A stretch of DNA of 7,019 nucleotides from Rhodospirillales bacterium. Its GTDB lineage: Bacteria; Pseudomonadota; Alphaproteobacteria; Rhodospirillales_A; Casp-alpha2. A model generated the notes under the pieces. The model ran no database searches and had not been told where the DNA came from. It saw nothing but the letters and a program-made list of their open reading frames with translations. Every line of letters starts with the position of its first letter. Position 1 is the first letter of the stretch. Positions 1-6,184 of the stretch are shown here, piece after piece. The stretch is taken from the NCBI GenBank assembly GCA_016763915.1, contig JAESSX010000219.1, positions 1-7,019 on the forward strand. Direction: 5' to 3'. The position numbers were made by a program, and so were the translations under genes.

Positions 1-1424
1 AACAGCGCCGCGATCAGGGTCGTCAGGTTGGCGTCGACAATGGTGGTGAAGGCCCGGGAATACCCCGCATCGACGGCGGAAATGGGTGTGCGCCCGCCGC
101 GGACTTCCTCACGGATACGCTCGAACACCAGAACGTTTGCATCCACCGCCATGCCAATGGTCAGCACGATCCCGGCGATACCCGGCAGGGTCAGCGTCGC
201 CTGCAGAAAACTGAGCGCCCCCAGGATCAAGGCCATGTTGATGATCAGGGCGGCGTCGGCCATGAAACCGAAAAGCCCATAGGCGAGCCCCATGAACACG
301 ACGACGGCGATGATGCCGATGACCGAGGCAATCTTGCCGGCGGCAATGGAATCGGCGCCAAGGCCGGGCCCGACGCTGCGTTCCTCCATAATCCTCAACG
401 GCGCCGGCAAGGCCCCGGCGCGCAGCAGCAACGACAGGTCCTGGGCGCCCTGAATGGTGAAGGAGCCCGAAATCTGGCCGCTGCCGCCAAGAATGGGCTC
501 GCGGATGACCGGCGCGCTGATGACCTTGCGGTCGAGCACAATGGCGAACAGCTTGCCGACGTTTTTCGATGTCGCCGCGCCGAACCGTTTGGCCCCGGCG
601 GAATCGAAGCGGAAGGTAACGACCGGCTCGTTGGTGCGGGAATCGAAAGACGGCTGGGAATCGACCAGGGTGTCGCCGGACACCATAACCCGTTTGCGGA
701 TCAGGTACATACGGCCCCGCTCGTCCTTGTCGTCGGACTGCAACAGCCACGAGCCCGGCGGAATGCGCCCGGACTTGATGGCCGATTCAACCGAATTGCG
801 CTGGTCGACCAGGTGGAAGCTCATCTTCGCGGTCTTGCCCAGCAACCGCTTGATCCGGTCCGGGTCTTCGACGCCGGGAAGCTGCACCAGAATCCGATCC
901 TCGCCCTGGCGCTGGATGGTCGGCTCGCGGGTGCCGGTTTCGTCGACCCGGCGGCGCACGATTTCAATGGATTGCTGTACCGCCGAAGACTTGCGGTCGC
1001 GCAACGCCTGCTGGCTCAGGGTCAGGATGATCTTGTCGCCATCGTTATCCAACGTGACGTCGGGGTCGATTTCGCGCAGCAGCTTGCGCGCGTCCTCCAG
1101 CTTGTCCGCATCCTTGATGACAACCTGGGCGCCGTCTTCGGTGACGCCCAGCCCGGCGTAGCGAATGCGCGCCTTGCGCAGTTCGATGCGCATGGTATCG
1201 ACCATGGCGTCCAGGAATTCCCGCACCACGGCGCGGGTATCGACCTCCAGCAGAAGGTGCGAGCCGCCCTGCAGGTCAAGCCCCAGGCTGACCTGCTTTT
1301 TCGGCAGCCAATCGGGCAAGGCGTTGGCGTTTTTGGCATCCATGAAGTTGGGCACGGCAAAGGCAACGCCAAACAGGCACACGACCAACACCAGAGCCAC
1401 TTTCCATTTCGCGAAATAAACCAT
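1..1424 (-). CDS. secD: Protein translocase subunit SecD (3' end cut off by window edge)
   Basis: SecD is an inner-membrane RND-like subunit that works with SecF and YajC to help SecYEG move proteins out of the cytoplasm using the proton gradient. The 474 residues in the window show the family layout. A first membrane helix lies at about residues 5-24, and the GLDLQGG motif (48-54) opens the periplasmic P1 region. A second block of transmembrane helices contains the hallmark VDANVLVFERIREE (427-440), followed by SRAFTTIVDANLTTLIAAL. Alphaproteobacterial SecD is usually a little over 500 residues, so roughly 50-60 C-terminal residues are missing. The ATG at 1424 is preceded by only a weak GGGG (1431-1434) at 6 nt. 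It lies 27 bp after the yajC stop, so the two genes are almost certainly co-transcribed. secF should follow beyond the left edge. Confidence 0.97.
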   Translation of the reverse strand, partial: MVYFAKWKVALVLVVCLFGVAFAVPNFMDAKNANALPDWLPKKQVSLGLDLQGGSHLLLEVDTRAVVREFLDAMVDTMRIELRKARIRYAGLGVTEDGAQVVIKDADKLEDARKLLREIDPDVTLDNDGDKIILTLSQQALRDRKSSAVQQSIEIVRRRVDETGTREPTIQRQGEDRILVQLPGVEDPDRIKRLLGKTAKMSFHLVDQRNSVESAIKSGRIPPGSWLLQSDDKDERGRMYLIRKRVMVSGDTLVDSQPSFDSRTNEPVVTFRFDSAGAKRFGAATSKNVGKLFAIVLDRKVISAPVIREPILGGSGQISGSFTIQGAQDLSLLLRAGALPAPLRIMEERSVGPGLGADSIAAGKIASVIGIIAVVVFMGLAYGLFGFMADAALIINMALILGALSFLQATLTLPGIAGIVLTIGMAVDANVLVFERIREEVRGGRTPISAVDAGYSRAFTTIVDANLTTLIAAL

Positions 1425-1451
1425 TGAAAACCCCGGATATGAGAACCGTTT

Positions 1452-1829
1452 TTACTTTTTGTCCGACTTTTTAGCGTCGTCTTTTTTGTCTTTTTTGCGC
1501 TTGTCGTCGTTGACCGGTTCCGTCTTGGACCTGACCGTGGAAATCAGGGCGCGCATCACACGGACCTTCACGCCGTCGGCAATTTCAACGGTGATTTCCT
1601 CGTCGTCGATGACCTTGCTGACGGTGCCGATGATGCCGCCGCCGGTGACCACCTTGTCGCCGCGCCGGATTGCGCCCAGCATGGCCTTTTGCTCTTTCAT
1701 CTTCTTCTGCTGCGGGCGGATGAGCAGAAAATAGAACACGACGAAGATCAGGATCAGCGGCAGAAAGGCCTCAAGGCCACCACCACCAGTGCCTCCGGCT
1801 GCTTGAGCATACGCTGGCGAAACAAACAT
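1452..1829 (-). CDS. yajC: Preprotein translocase accessory subunit YajC
   Basis: This is the small single-span inner-membrane protein that associates with SecDF and the Sec holotranslocon. The 125 residues have a short, Gly-rich N-terminus and one membrane helix at about 20-37. The conserved RPQQKK follows directly at 38-43, then the cytoplasmic domain with GDKVVTGGGIIGTV (57-70). The C-terminal tail (about 107-125) is almost all Asp and Lys. YajC proteins are typically 85-120 residues, so this tail accounts for the extra length. The ATG at 1829 is supported by AGGAG (1836-1840) six nt upstream. It is the first gene of the yajC-secD operon, and the promoter is at 1894-1921. Confidence 0.97.
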   Translation of the reverse strand: MFVSPAYAQAAGGTGGGGLEAFLPLILIFVVFYFLLIRPQQKKMKEQKAMLGAIRRGDKVVTGGGIIGTVSKVIDDEEITVEIADGVKVRVMRALISTVRSKTEPVNDDKRKKDKKDDAKKSDKK

Positions 1830-1835
1830 GAAAAA

Positions 1836-1840
1836 CTCCT
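1836..1840 (-). promoter_or_regulatory. Shine-Dalgarno site of yajC
   Basis: AGGAG on the minus strand, 6 nt before the ATG at 1829. It fixes the yajC start. Confidence 0.85.
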
Positions 1841-1893
1841 AAAAATCAGGCTGCCACCGGGATCAACCATTGGCGCCGTTAAATTCCAGCCGG

Positions 1894-1921
1894 ACTATAA
1901 CCGCCCGGGCCCGAGTTGCAA
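1894..1921 (-). promoter_or_regulatory. Predicted sigma70-type promoter of yajC-secD
   Basis: On the minus strand TTGCAA (1916-1921, 4 of 6 matches to TTGACA) is separated by 16 bp from TATAGT (1894-1899, 5 of 6 matches to TATAAT). Transcription would begin near 1887, giving a leader of about 57 nt before the yajC ATG. The spacer is very GC-rich (CCCGGGC-type dyad). The element sits in an otherwise gene-free divergent region, which supports the call. There is no experimental evidence. Confidence 0.6.
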
Positions 1922-1950
1922 ACGCAAAGGCGTGCGGAATCCCCGCCGAA

Positions 1951-2075
1951 TGAACCACAAAGACACAAACAAGAGACAAGGGTAAAGTAAGAGGAGTAAA
2001 GGGGATTGGGGATGGTCTCCTTCGCGCCTCCGGCGCATTTCCTGTTTATACCGCCAGATCCCCGACCCCCCCCAT
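1951..2075. repeat. Probable dispersed intergenic repeat with hairpin core
   Basis: Plus strand: a degenerate short-period A/C/G motif (CCACAAAGACACAAAC, near 1955-1970) runs into AAGAGACAAGGG and GAGGAGTAAAGG. Then comes a symmetrical element. Its outer arms are GGGGATTGGGGAT (2001-2013) and ATCCCCGACCCC (2058-2069), which are near-perfect inverted repeats. Inside is a perfect small hairpin with arms GCGCC (2024-2028) and GGCGC (2032-2036) and a 3-nt loop. From general knowledge, runs resembling 'ACCACAAAGACACAAAG' followed by G-rich or C-rich tracts recur between genes in several proteobacterial genomes. That this is such a family is inference, since only one copy is present here. Confidence 0.45.
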
Positions 2076-2151
2076 ATTTCCTTTTCTTTTTTTCTCTTCG
2101 AAGGGCACTTTGTATATTGGTGGCTAAAGACGCTTATTTCGTAAATTGTAT

Positions 2152-2172
2152 GGGAAAAATACCATTTTTCCC
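2152..2172. promoter_or_regulatory. Perfect 9-bp inverted repeat, possible operator
   Basis: Arms GGGAAAAAT (2152-2160) and ATTTTTCCC (2164-2172) match perfectly around a 3-nt centre. It lies about 60-80 bp upstream of the -35 box of the AAA+ gene, in AT-rich DNA. It could be a regulator binding site. A terminator is less likely because no gene ends nearby on either strand. Confidence 0.4.
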
Positions 2173-2189
2173 CTTTCAGGTGTAATTTT

Positions 2190-2219
2190 ATTCCATTCAT
2201 TCAATTGAAATTAAGGAAT
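2190..2219. promoter_or_regulatory. Nested palindrome upstream of the AAA+ gene promoter
   Basis: A perfect 10-bp palindrome TTCAATTGAA (2200-2209) is flanked symmetrically, with 5 bp on each side, by ATTCC (2190-2194) and GGAAT (2215-2219). All pairs share one centre (2204/2205). It ends 11 bp before the -35 box at 2231. This is the geometry expected of a site for a dimeric DNA-binding protein. Confidence 0.45.
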
Positions 2220-2230
2220 TTAACTGGTTA

Positions 2231-2258
2231 TTGACAAAGGCGGAAATTTCCCACTAAT
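2231..2258 (+). promoter_or_regulatory. Consensus promoter giving a probable leaderless mRNA, with palindrome in spacer
   Basis: A perfect TTGACA (2231-2236), 16 bp, then ACTAAT (2253-2258, 4 of 6 matches to TATAAT). The transcript should start at about 2265-2267, that is at or within 2 nt of the ATG (2267). The sequence before the ATG (CTAATGTGCCGCC) has no Shine-Dalgarno match, which agrees with leaderless translation. The spacer contains a perfect palindrome GGAAATTTCC (2242-2251), so a protein bound there would block RNA polymerase. Confidence 0.6.
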
Positions 2259-2266
2259 GTGCCGCC

Positions 2267-3310
2267 ATGAACATCCCGGCAGAACTGTTACTGGAAATCG
2301 ACGCCTTCCTTGGCGACACCGGCATGGCGGAAACCACCTTCGGGCGGCAGTCCACCAACGACGGCAAGCTGGTGTCGCGTCTGCGTAGCGGCAAGGGCAT
2401 CACCACCAACACGGTGGAAAAGGTCCGCGCCTTTATCGCCGCCAACGGCCCCGGCTTGCCAAACCCGGGGGGCGACGTTCTCAACCGTATCGCCGACGCC
2501 CTGGAACGGCTTGCCCCGCCGATTGAAGACGGCGACGCCCTGGACGAAGCCGACGCCTTCGTCTGGCATGCCGACGGCATGCGGCTCGAAGCGGTCCGCG
2601 ACGTCAACCGTGTCGACATCGTGCTGCTGAAAGGCATCGACGACCAGATGGACCGCCTTCTCGATAACACCCGGCGCTTCGCCGACGGCCTGCCGGCCAA
2701 CAACGCCCTGTTGTGGGGCGCGCGCGGCACCGGCAAAAGCTCGCTGGTCAAGGCCGCCCATGCCAAGGTGAATGACGATACTCCCGGCGCGCTGGCGCTG
2801 GTGGAAATCCACCGCGAGGACATCCCGTCCCTGCCGAAGCTGTTGACGCTGCTGCGCCGGACGGAACGGCGCTGCCTTTTGTTCTGCGACGATCTCAGCT
2901 TCGAGGGCTCGGACGCCACCTTTAAATCCCTTAAAGCGGTGCTGGAAGGCGGCATCGAGGGCCGGCCCGGCAACGTCCTTTTTTACGCCACGTCGAACCG
3001 CCGTCACCTGATGCCCCGCGACATGATCGAAAACGAACGCTCCACCGCCATCAACCCGGCCGAAGCGGTCGAGGAAAAGGTCTCGCTGTCGGACCGGTTC
3101 GGGCTGTGGCTGGGCTTCCACAACTGCGACCAGGAGACCTACTTCGCCATCGTCGAGGGATACGCCAGCCATTTCGGTCTCGACGATGCGAAAATCGACA
3201 TCCTGGCCGAAGCCGTTGAGTGGTCCGTCACCCGGGGCTCGCGCTCGGGCCGCGTCGCCTGGCAGTACATTCAGGATCTGGCCGGGCGGCTGGGCAAGCC
3301 GCTGGCATAA
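2267..3310 (+). CDS. DUF815-family AAA+ ATPase with N-terminal helix-turn-helix-like domain
   Basis: A cytoplasmic P-loop ATPase of 347 residues whose biochemical role is unknown. The core (about 92-345) matches what I recall of the DUF815 AAA+ family. It shows Walker A GARGTGKSS (151-159), Walker B LLFCDDLSF (204-212, acidic pair D208/D209), and sensor-1-like ATSNRRH (241-247). It also has the highly conserved stretch RDMIENERS to VSLSDRFGLWLGF (251-284) and the terminal RGSRSGR segment (323-329). Residues 1-60 are additional. ETTFGR, NDGKLVSRLRSGKGI and TVEKVRAFI (22-57) resemble a short HTH segment seen in small alphaproteobacterial DNA-binding proteins. A linker (60-91) with LNRIADALERLAPP joins the parts in one uninterrupted frame. 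Usual DUF815 proteins are about 280-300 residues, which fits an added domain. The start at 2267 follows a consensus promoter with no room for a leader. It is divergent from yajC and convergent with the amidohydrolase-like gene. Confidence 0.9.
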   Translation: MNIPAELLLEIDAFLGDTGMAETTFGRQSTNDGKLVSRLRSGKGITTNTVEKVRAFIAANGPGLPNPGGDVLNRIADALERLAPPIEDGDALDEADAFVWHADGMRLEAVRDVNRVDIVLLKGIDDQMDRLLDNTRRFADGLPANNALLWGARGTGKSSLVKAAHAKVNDDTPGALALVEIHREDIPSLPKLLTLLRRTERRCLLFCDDLSFEGSDATFKSLKAVLEGGIEGRPGNVLFYATSNRRHLMPRDMIENERSTAINPAEAVEEKVSLSDRFGLWLGFHNCDQETYFAIVEGYASHFGLDDAKIDILAEAVEWSVTRGSRSGRVAWQYIQDLAGRLGKPLA

Positions 3311-3340
3311 GGGTACAGCCGAACGCCGGCATCGGGAAAA

Positions 3341-4666
3341 TCACCGGTGCGCGGCATTGGCGGAATACCCGGTGACGGGGCCCAAGGCCTTCATCGCCTC
3401 GTCGGGCGCCATCATACCGCCGCCGGACCGGGGGCTTAGTTTCCACAACCGTTCGGCGTTGCCGTGGGCGAAGGCGTTGGCGGCATCGCCCGGCAGATCG
3501 CGGACGACATCCCACCACATCTTCATTTTGTCCAGATACAGGTCCGGCATCCAGAACTTGCTGAACACGTTGTCGAGGGCGAAAACAAAACGGTCGGGAT
3601 ATTCCAGGATCAGTTTCTTCCACTGGGGTTTGAATTTCCCGTCTTCGATCATGTTGATGAACGGCTTGCCGCGGCCCTGGTAAAAGGGGCTGGCGTGCGA
3701 CGTCATGAAGTGCAGGTTGGGGTGTGCGCCGAGCAGGCGGCGGACATCGGGCTCTTCCAACTGAGCCATATGGATCATGATGAAGGTATGATCCCTGTTA
3801 TCGGCCAGGAAGGCTTCGAGTTTTTCCATGTAATCGCGTTTACCGTCTTCCGAGAGGGCCCTGAATTCCATGTGAAGGATCAGCGGCCAGCCCTTCTCCC
3901 GGGCCCGGTCAAAGGCGGCCTGGAACAGCACGTCATTAAAATCGATCCGGATTTCCTGATATTTTCCGCCGTCGCTATCGTGCCAGATGTGGACTTCCGC
4001 CATGGCGGCGAAGGAGCCACTTTCCATTTGGCCGCTCAGCCGGTCATAGAAATGCTTGGGCCTGCTTTTGTGATAGCCCCTGCCCTTGATCTGAACCGTC
4101 GGCACGATCCGCTCCGGCGCCTTTTCCGCGAACGCGGCCACGTCCTGCCACGGACGCTTGAGGTGCACCGACAACAGGGAGCGGTAAACCCCGCCGTGGT
4201 TCATCAACGACAGCACCCGTTCCTCATCCACCCGGTGGTCCCACTGGCTGTGGGCGTCGATGAAATACAAACCGCCGTCCGCCGTCCCGGACGGCGCGGC
4301 GGCCGACTTTGGCGGGACTTCGGATTGGGAGACCTTCTGCTTTTTCCCCCCCTTGCCGCGTTTTTTGGCTTTTTTCCCGGCTTTTCCACCCCCGAATCTG
4401 CGGCGAAACTCATCAAGGGTCAAAAAGCCATCGCCGTCGGTATCGATGGCCTCGAAGATATCGCCCGATTTTTTCCATTCCCCGCGGCTGACCCGGCCGT
4501 CTTTGTCGCGGTCGTTCTTTTTCAACGCCCTGGCGGCGCGGTCTTCGGCGGCCGGGGCCACACTCGGCAGGGCGGAAACGTATAACAGGGCGACAGCCAG
4601 AACCCCCAGAACCCGGAGAATCCCCCGGACTGGAATCGCTTTCCGGTTTTGCCTGAAAGGAAGCAC
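3341..4666 (-). CDS. Exported EF-hand/amidohydrolase-like fusion protein
   Basis: This 441-residue protein has a signal peptide (basic start, hydrophobic 15-33, likely cleavage after APAA at 40), so it probably acts in the periplasm. Two canonical EF-hand loops follow: DRDKDGRVSRGE (52-63) and DTDGDGFLTLDE (75-86), with acidic residues at loop positions 1, 3 and 5, Gly at 6 and Glu at 12. Next comes a Lys/Gly-rich linker (about 92-112). The rest (132-410) resembles the amidohydrolase-2 metal-dependent hydrolase fold: FIDAHSQWD (135-143), LHMEF with H265, IHMAQLE with H299, and FALDNVF with D365. The usual DxHxH motif reads D-A-H-S-Q here, so Q141 replaces the second metal-binding His. The substrate is unknown. 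The start is GTG at 4666, backed by AGGGGG 4 nt upstream. The upstream ATG at 4689 runs into TAG after three codons. It may be co-transcribed with the lipoprotein genes, 68 bp upstream. Confidence 0.85.
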   Translation of the reverse strand: MLPFRQNRKAIPVRGILRVLGVLAVALLYVSALPSVAPAAEDRAARALKKNDRDKDGRVSRGEWKKSGDIFEAIDTDGDGFLTLDEFRRRFGGGKAGKKAKKRGKGGKKQKVSQSEVPPKSAAAPSGTADGGLYFIDAHSQWDHRVDEERVLSLMNHGGVYRSLLSVHLKRPWQDVAAFAEKAPERIVPTVQIKGRGYHKSRPKHFYDRLSGQMESGSFAAMAEVHIWHDSDGGKYQEIRIDFNDVLFQAAFDRAREKGWPLILHMEFRALSEDGKRDYMEKLEAFLADNRDHTFIMIHMAQLEEPDVRRLLGAHPNLHFMTSHASPFYQGRGKPFINMIEDGKFKPQWKKLILEYPDRFVFALDNVFSKFWMPDLYLDKMKMWWDVVRDLPGDAANAFAHGNAERLWKLSPRSGGGMMAPDEAMKALGPVTGYSANAAHR

Positions 4667-4670
4667 CTGT

Positions 4671-4676
4671 CCCCCT
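4671..4676 (-). promoter_or_regulatory. Shine-Dalgarno site selecting a GTG start
   Basis: AGGGGG on the minus strand, 4 nt before GTG (4664-4666). No ATG or TTG start in the right frame lies before the signal peptide, so this site decides the start of the EF-hand/amidohydrolase gene. Confidence 0.65.
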
Positions 4677-4684
4677 ATCGTCGC

Positions 4685-4695
4685 ATTACGGTAAT
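4685..4695. promoter_or_regulatory. Short perfect dyad ATTAC-G-GTAAT
   Basis: Perfect 5-bp arms around one central base, 19-29 bp upstream of the GTG start of the EF-hand/amidohydrolase gene. It could be an operator in the 68-bp gap after the FlgO-like gene, but a dyad this short may be chance. Confidence 0.25.
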
Positions 4696-4734
4696 TCCGG
4701 ACCCGGCGAACCGCCCTGGAAACCGGGACGGCAA

Positions 4735-5304
4735 TCAGTTCCCGGCGTTGATGTAGACCACCGGCGGCGGCGTCAGCGAGGAAATGTTGCGGTCGTTTTT
4801 GATGGTGAAATCATAGGCCGACAGAATCCTGCCGTCGCCGGCCCGGATCAGCCTCAGGTTCAGAAACACGTCCTCCTCGCCGATGGCATAGGTGCCGACG
4901 GCCACCGCCTGGGCGCTGTTCAGACGGCTGATGTCCTTGACGTCGCGCGACAGCATGAACTGCCCTGCGCCCTGTTGCACCAGAAGGGTCTTGCGCAGCG
5001 TCACGTCAATGACGGAATAGCCCGACATCACCAGCCGGGACGCCACCTGTTCGCCGATCAGCCGGCCCAGCGACGAGGATTGAGAAAAATCATCGATGGA
5101 GACCAGGCTGGTGACGAGAATGGGCTTGGCCGGGTCCAGCGGAACCCGGGAATTCTGGACCAGGCGGTCAGCTGCGCCATAGCTTGAAAAAATCAGCCCC
5201 GGGGCAATCGTCCCCGGCGCATGGCTGGTGGATCTGGGGCCGGTGCAGGCGGAAACGCTTAGCACCAAAGCAAGGCCGAGACAGAGTTTGAAAAAATTCC
5301 GCAT
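4735..5304 (-). CDS. FlgO-domain outer-membrane lipoprotein
   Basis: A 189-residue lipoprotein. A lipoprotein signal peptide (1-19) ends in the lipobox VSAC with lipidated C20; Thr at +2 (not Asp) suggests outer-membrane sorting. The mature part contains a FlgO-type domain (about 45-170). Its cues are ILVTSLVSIDDFSQSSSLGR (62-81), GEQVASRLVMSGYSVIDV (84-101), AVGTYAIGEEDVFLNLRLI (135-153) and the final ILSAYDFTI. FlgO was first described in Vibrio as an outer-membrane protein needed for normal flagella, but homologues also occur away from flagellar genes. No flagellar gene is visible here, so a flagellar role is not assumed and I give no gene symbol. The ATG at 5304 has a strong AAGGAGG (5313-5319) that overlaps the stop of the preceding lipoprotein gene, so the pair is translationally close. 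Confidence 0.85.
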   Translation of the reverse strand: MRNFFKLCLGLALVLSVSACTGPRSTSHAPGTIAPGLIFSSYGAADRLVQNSRVPLDPAKPILVTSLVSIDDFSQSSSLGRLIGEQVASRLVMSGYSVIDVTLRKTLLVQQGAGQFMLSRDVKDISRLNSAQAVAVGTYAIGEEDVFLNLRLIRAGDGRILSAYDFTIKNDRNISSLTPPPVVYINAGN

Positions 5305-5312
5305 GATGCTTG

Positions 5313-5319
5313 CCTCCTT
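5313..5319 (-). promoter_or_regulatory. Shine-Dalgarno overlapping the upstream stop codon
   Basis: AAGGAGG lies 8 nt before the ATG at 5304 and shares bases with the TAA (5318-5320) of the preceding lipoprotein gene. This is a sign of operon structure and possible translational coupling. Confidence 0.8.
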
Positions 5320-6097
5320 ACTGCGCGCTCGAAACGACGCCGAAAGACCTGAGCGGCATGGACATATCCTGCCCGTCGGCCGCCTTCACCCCCAATGGCA
5401 ACGTCGGCAGCGAGGGCCGGTATTGAGCCATTTCCTGGTTGTCCACATAATAGGGCGCGGTCACCCTCGCCAGCACCGTATCGCCGCGCACCAAAGACAC
5501 CGTTACGACCACTTCCGAGAACGGATCACTCCTTGCGTAGGACGTCCGCATCAGGGTTTCAAAGGTCAAAACCCCGATGGAGCCGAGCGCAAACGAACCT
5601 TGGTATTTATCGCCCGCGATCGCGCCGGCCGCCAGCCCGGACAGAATTCCGAACGGCGGGTCGTATTGACCGATTCTATGAAACACCCGTTCGACGGAAA
5701 CGTGAACACGGTCGGCGCCGGCACTGGTCAGCGATACCTTTTGCCCGTTGCTCAGAAGATGCGTAATCAGATAGCTGCGAAAGAGTTTGGAGAAGACCAT
5801 GCCCTGATCGGCCGGATCGACGTAAACCGGCTTGTCCGCGCCGCCCTGCCTGGCGCGCGCCGCGGCAAACCCCTTGGCCACAGCGGCGGCGAGTCTTTCC
5901 CAATGCTGGGCCGCCTGCCATTCCCGCTGCGCGGCCCGCGGGTGGCCGACCGGTGTCGGCGCGTGATACAAGCCCAGTATGGAGTGCTCGCCGGCTTCCG
6001 TGGAAGCGGCCTCACCGGCAACCGGGGGCGTCGAACAGGCCGAGACCGTAAACGCCACGGCGGCAACAAGAAAAGACACGGTTTTCGATGAAAACAT
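5318..6097 (-). CDS. Putative lipoprotein of unknown function, partner of the FlgO-like gene
   Basis: I do not recognise a named family for this 259-residue protein. It has a clear lipoprotein signal (1-20) with lipobox FTVSAC and lipidated C21; Ser at +2 suggests the outer membrane. The mature N-terminus (22-60) is low complexity. A middle part follows with KPVYVDPADQGMVFSKLFRSYL (89-110), then VHVSVERVFH (131-140). A Gly/Ala-rich hydrophobic stretch SGLAAGAIAG (153-162) could touch or cross a membrane. A beta-rich end (194-218, EVVVTVSLVRGDTVLARVTAPYYVD) closes the fold. The GGGAGG SD (6108-6113) is 10 nt before the ATG at 6097. The FlgO-like gene begins 13 bp downstream, so the two proteins probably act in the same outer-membrane structure or process. 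That last step is inferred from context only. Confidence 0.8.
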   Translation of the reverse strand: MFSSKTVSFLVAAVAFTVSACSTPPVAGEAASTEAGEHSILGLYHAPTPVGHPRAAQREWQAAQHWERLAAAVAKGFAAARARQGGADKPVYVDPADQGMVFSKLFRSYLITHLLSNGQKVSLTSAGADRVHVSVERVFHRIGQYDPPFGILSGLAAGAIAGDKYQGSFALGSIGVLTFETLMRTSYARSDPFSEVVVTVSLVRGDTVLARVTAPYYVDNQEMAQYRPSLPTLPLGVKAADGQDMSMPLRSFGVVSSAQ

Positions 6098-6143
6098 GAC
6101 TTTGCAACCTCCCGTATAATGCCTGAATAGTCATACCATTTTA

Positions 6144-6157
6144 GTGCGGTACTGCAC
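6144..6157. promoter_or_regulatory. 14-bp near-palindrome upstream of the lipoprotein operon
   Basis: GTGCGGTACTGCAC pairs in 6 of 7 positions about its centre. It lies 47-60 bp before the lipoprotein ATG, where a promoter would be expected, so it is a plausible operator. Confidence 0.35.
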
Positions 6158-6184
6158 AATCCATTATCCTTCCGGGGCCGCAGG

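Larger units (their letters stand above)
1830..2266. other. Divergent intergenic region between yajC and the AAA+ gene
   Basis: This 437-bp stretch has no convincing gene. From left to right it holds the yajC SD and promoter, then a probable dispersed repeat with a hairpin core (about 1951-2075) ending in a run of eight C (2066-2073). A T/C-rich tract follows (about 2077-2099), and then an AT-rich segment (about 2101-2260) with three dyads and the AAA+ gene promoter. The base composition of the last 150 bp is clearly more AT-rich than the coding DNA on either side. Confidence 0.75.

Noticed and set aside
454..1161. Plus-strand open frames across secD
   Set aside because: The minus strand reads as continuous SecD with its family motifs.
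1895..2200. Open frame of 101 codons on the minus strand in the yajC/AAA+ intergenic region
   Set aside because: It covers the yajC promoter, the repeat-like element and the AT-rich dyads, has no SD and no recognisable domain, and its composition follows the repeat.
2288..3172. Minus-strand open frame (294 codons) opposite the AAA+ gene
   Set aside because: The plus strand encodes intact Walker A and B motifs and a conserved family, so this is a mirror frame.
3311..3349. Possible bidirectional terminator between the convergent genes
   Set aside because: Only short dyads (GCCGGC, CACCGGTG) without a T-run; not enough to call a terminator.
3464..4585. Long plus-strand open frame (373 codons) opposite the EF-hand/amidohydrolase gene
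   Set aside because: It is antisense to a gene with signal peptide, EF-hands and hydrolase motifs. GC-rich codon bias creates such mirror frames; no domain is seen in it.
5228..6091. Long plus-strand open frame (287 codons) opposite the lipoprotein genes
   Set aside because: The minus strand has lipoboxes, SD sites and a FlgO domain; the plus-strand product is Arg/Gly/His-rich without motifs.
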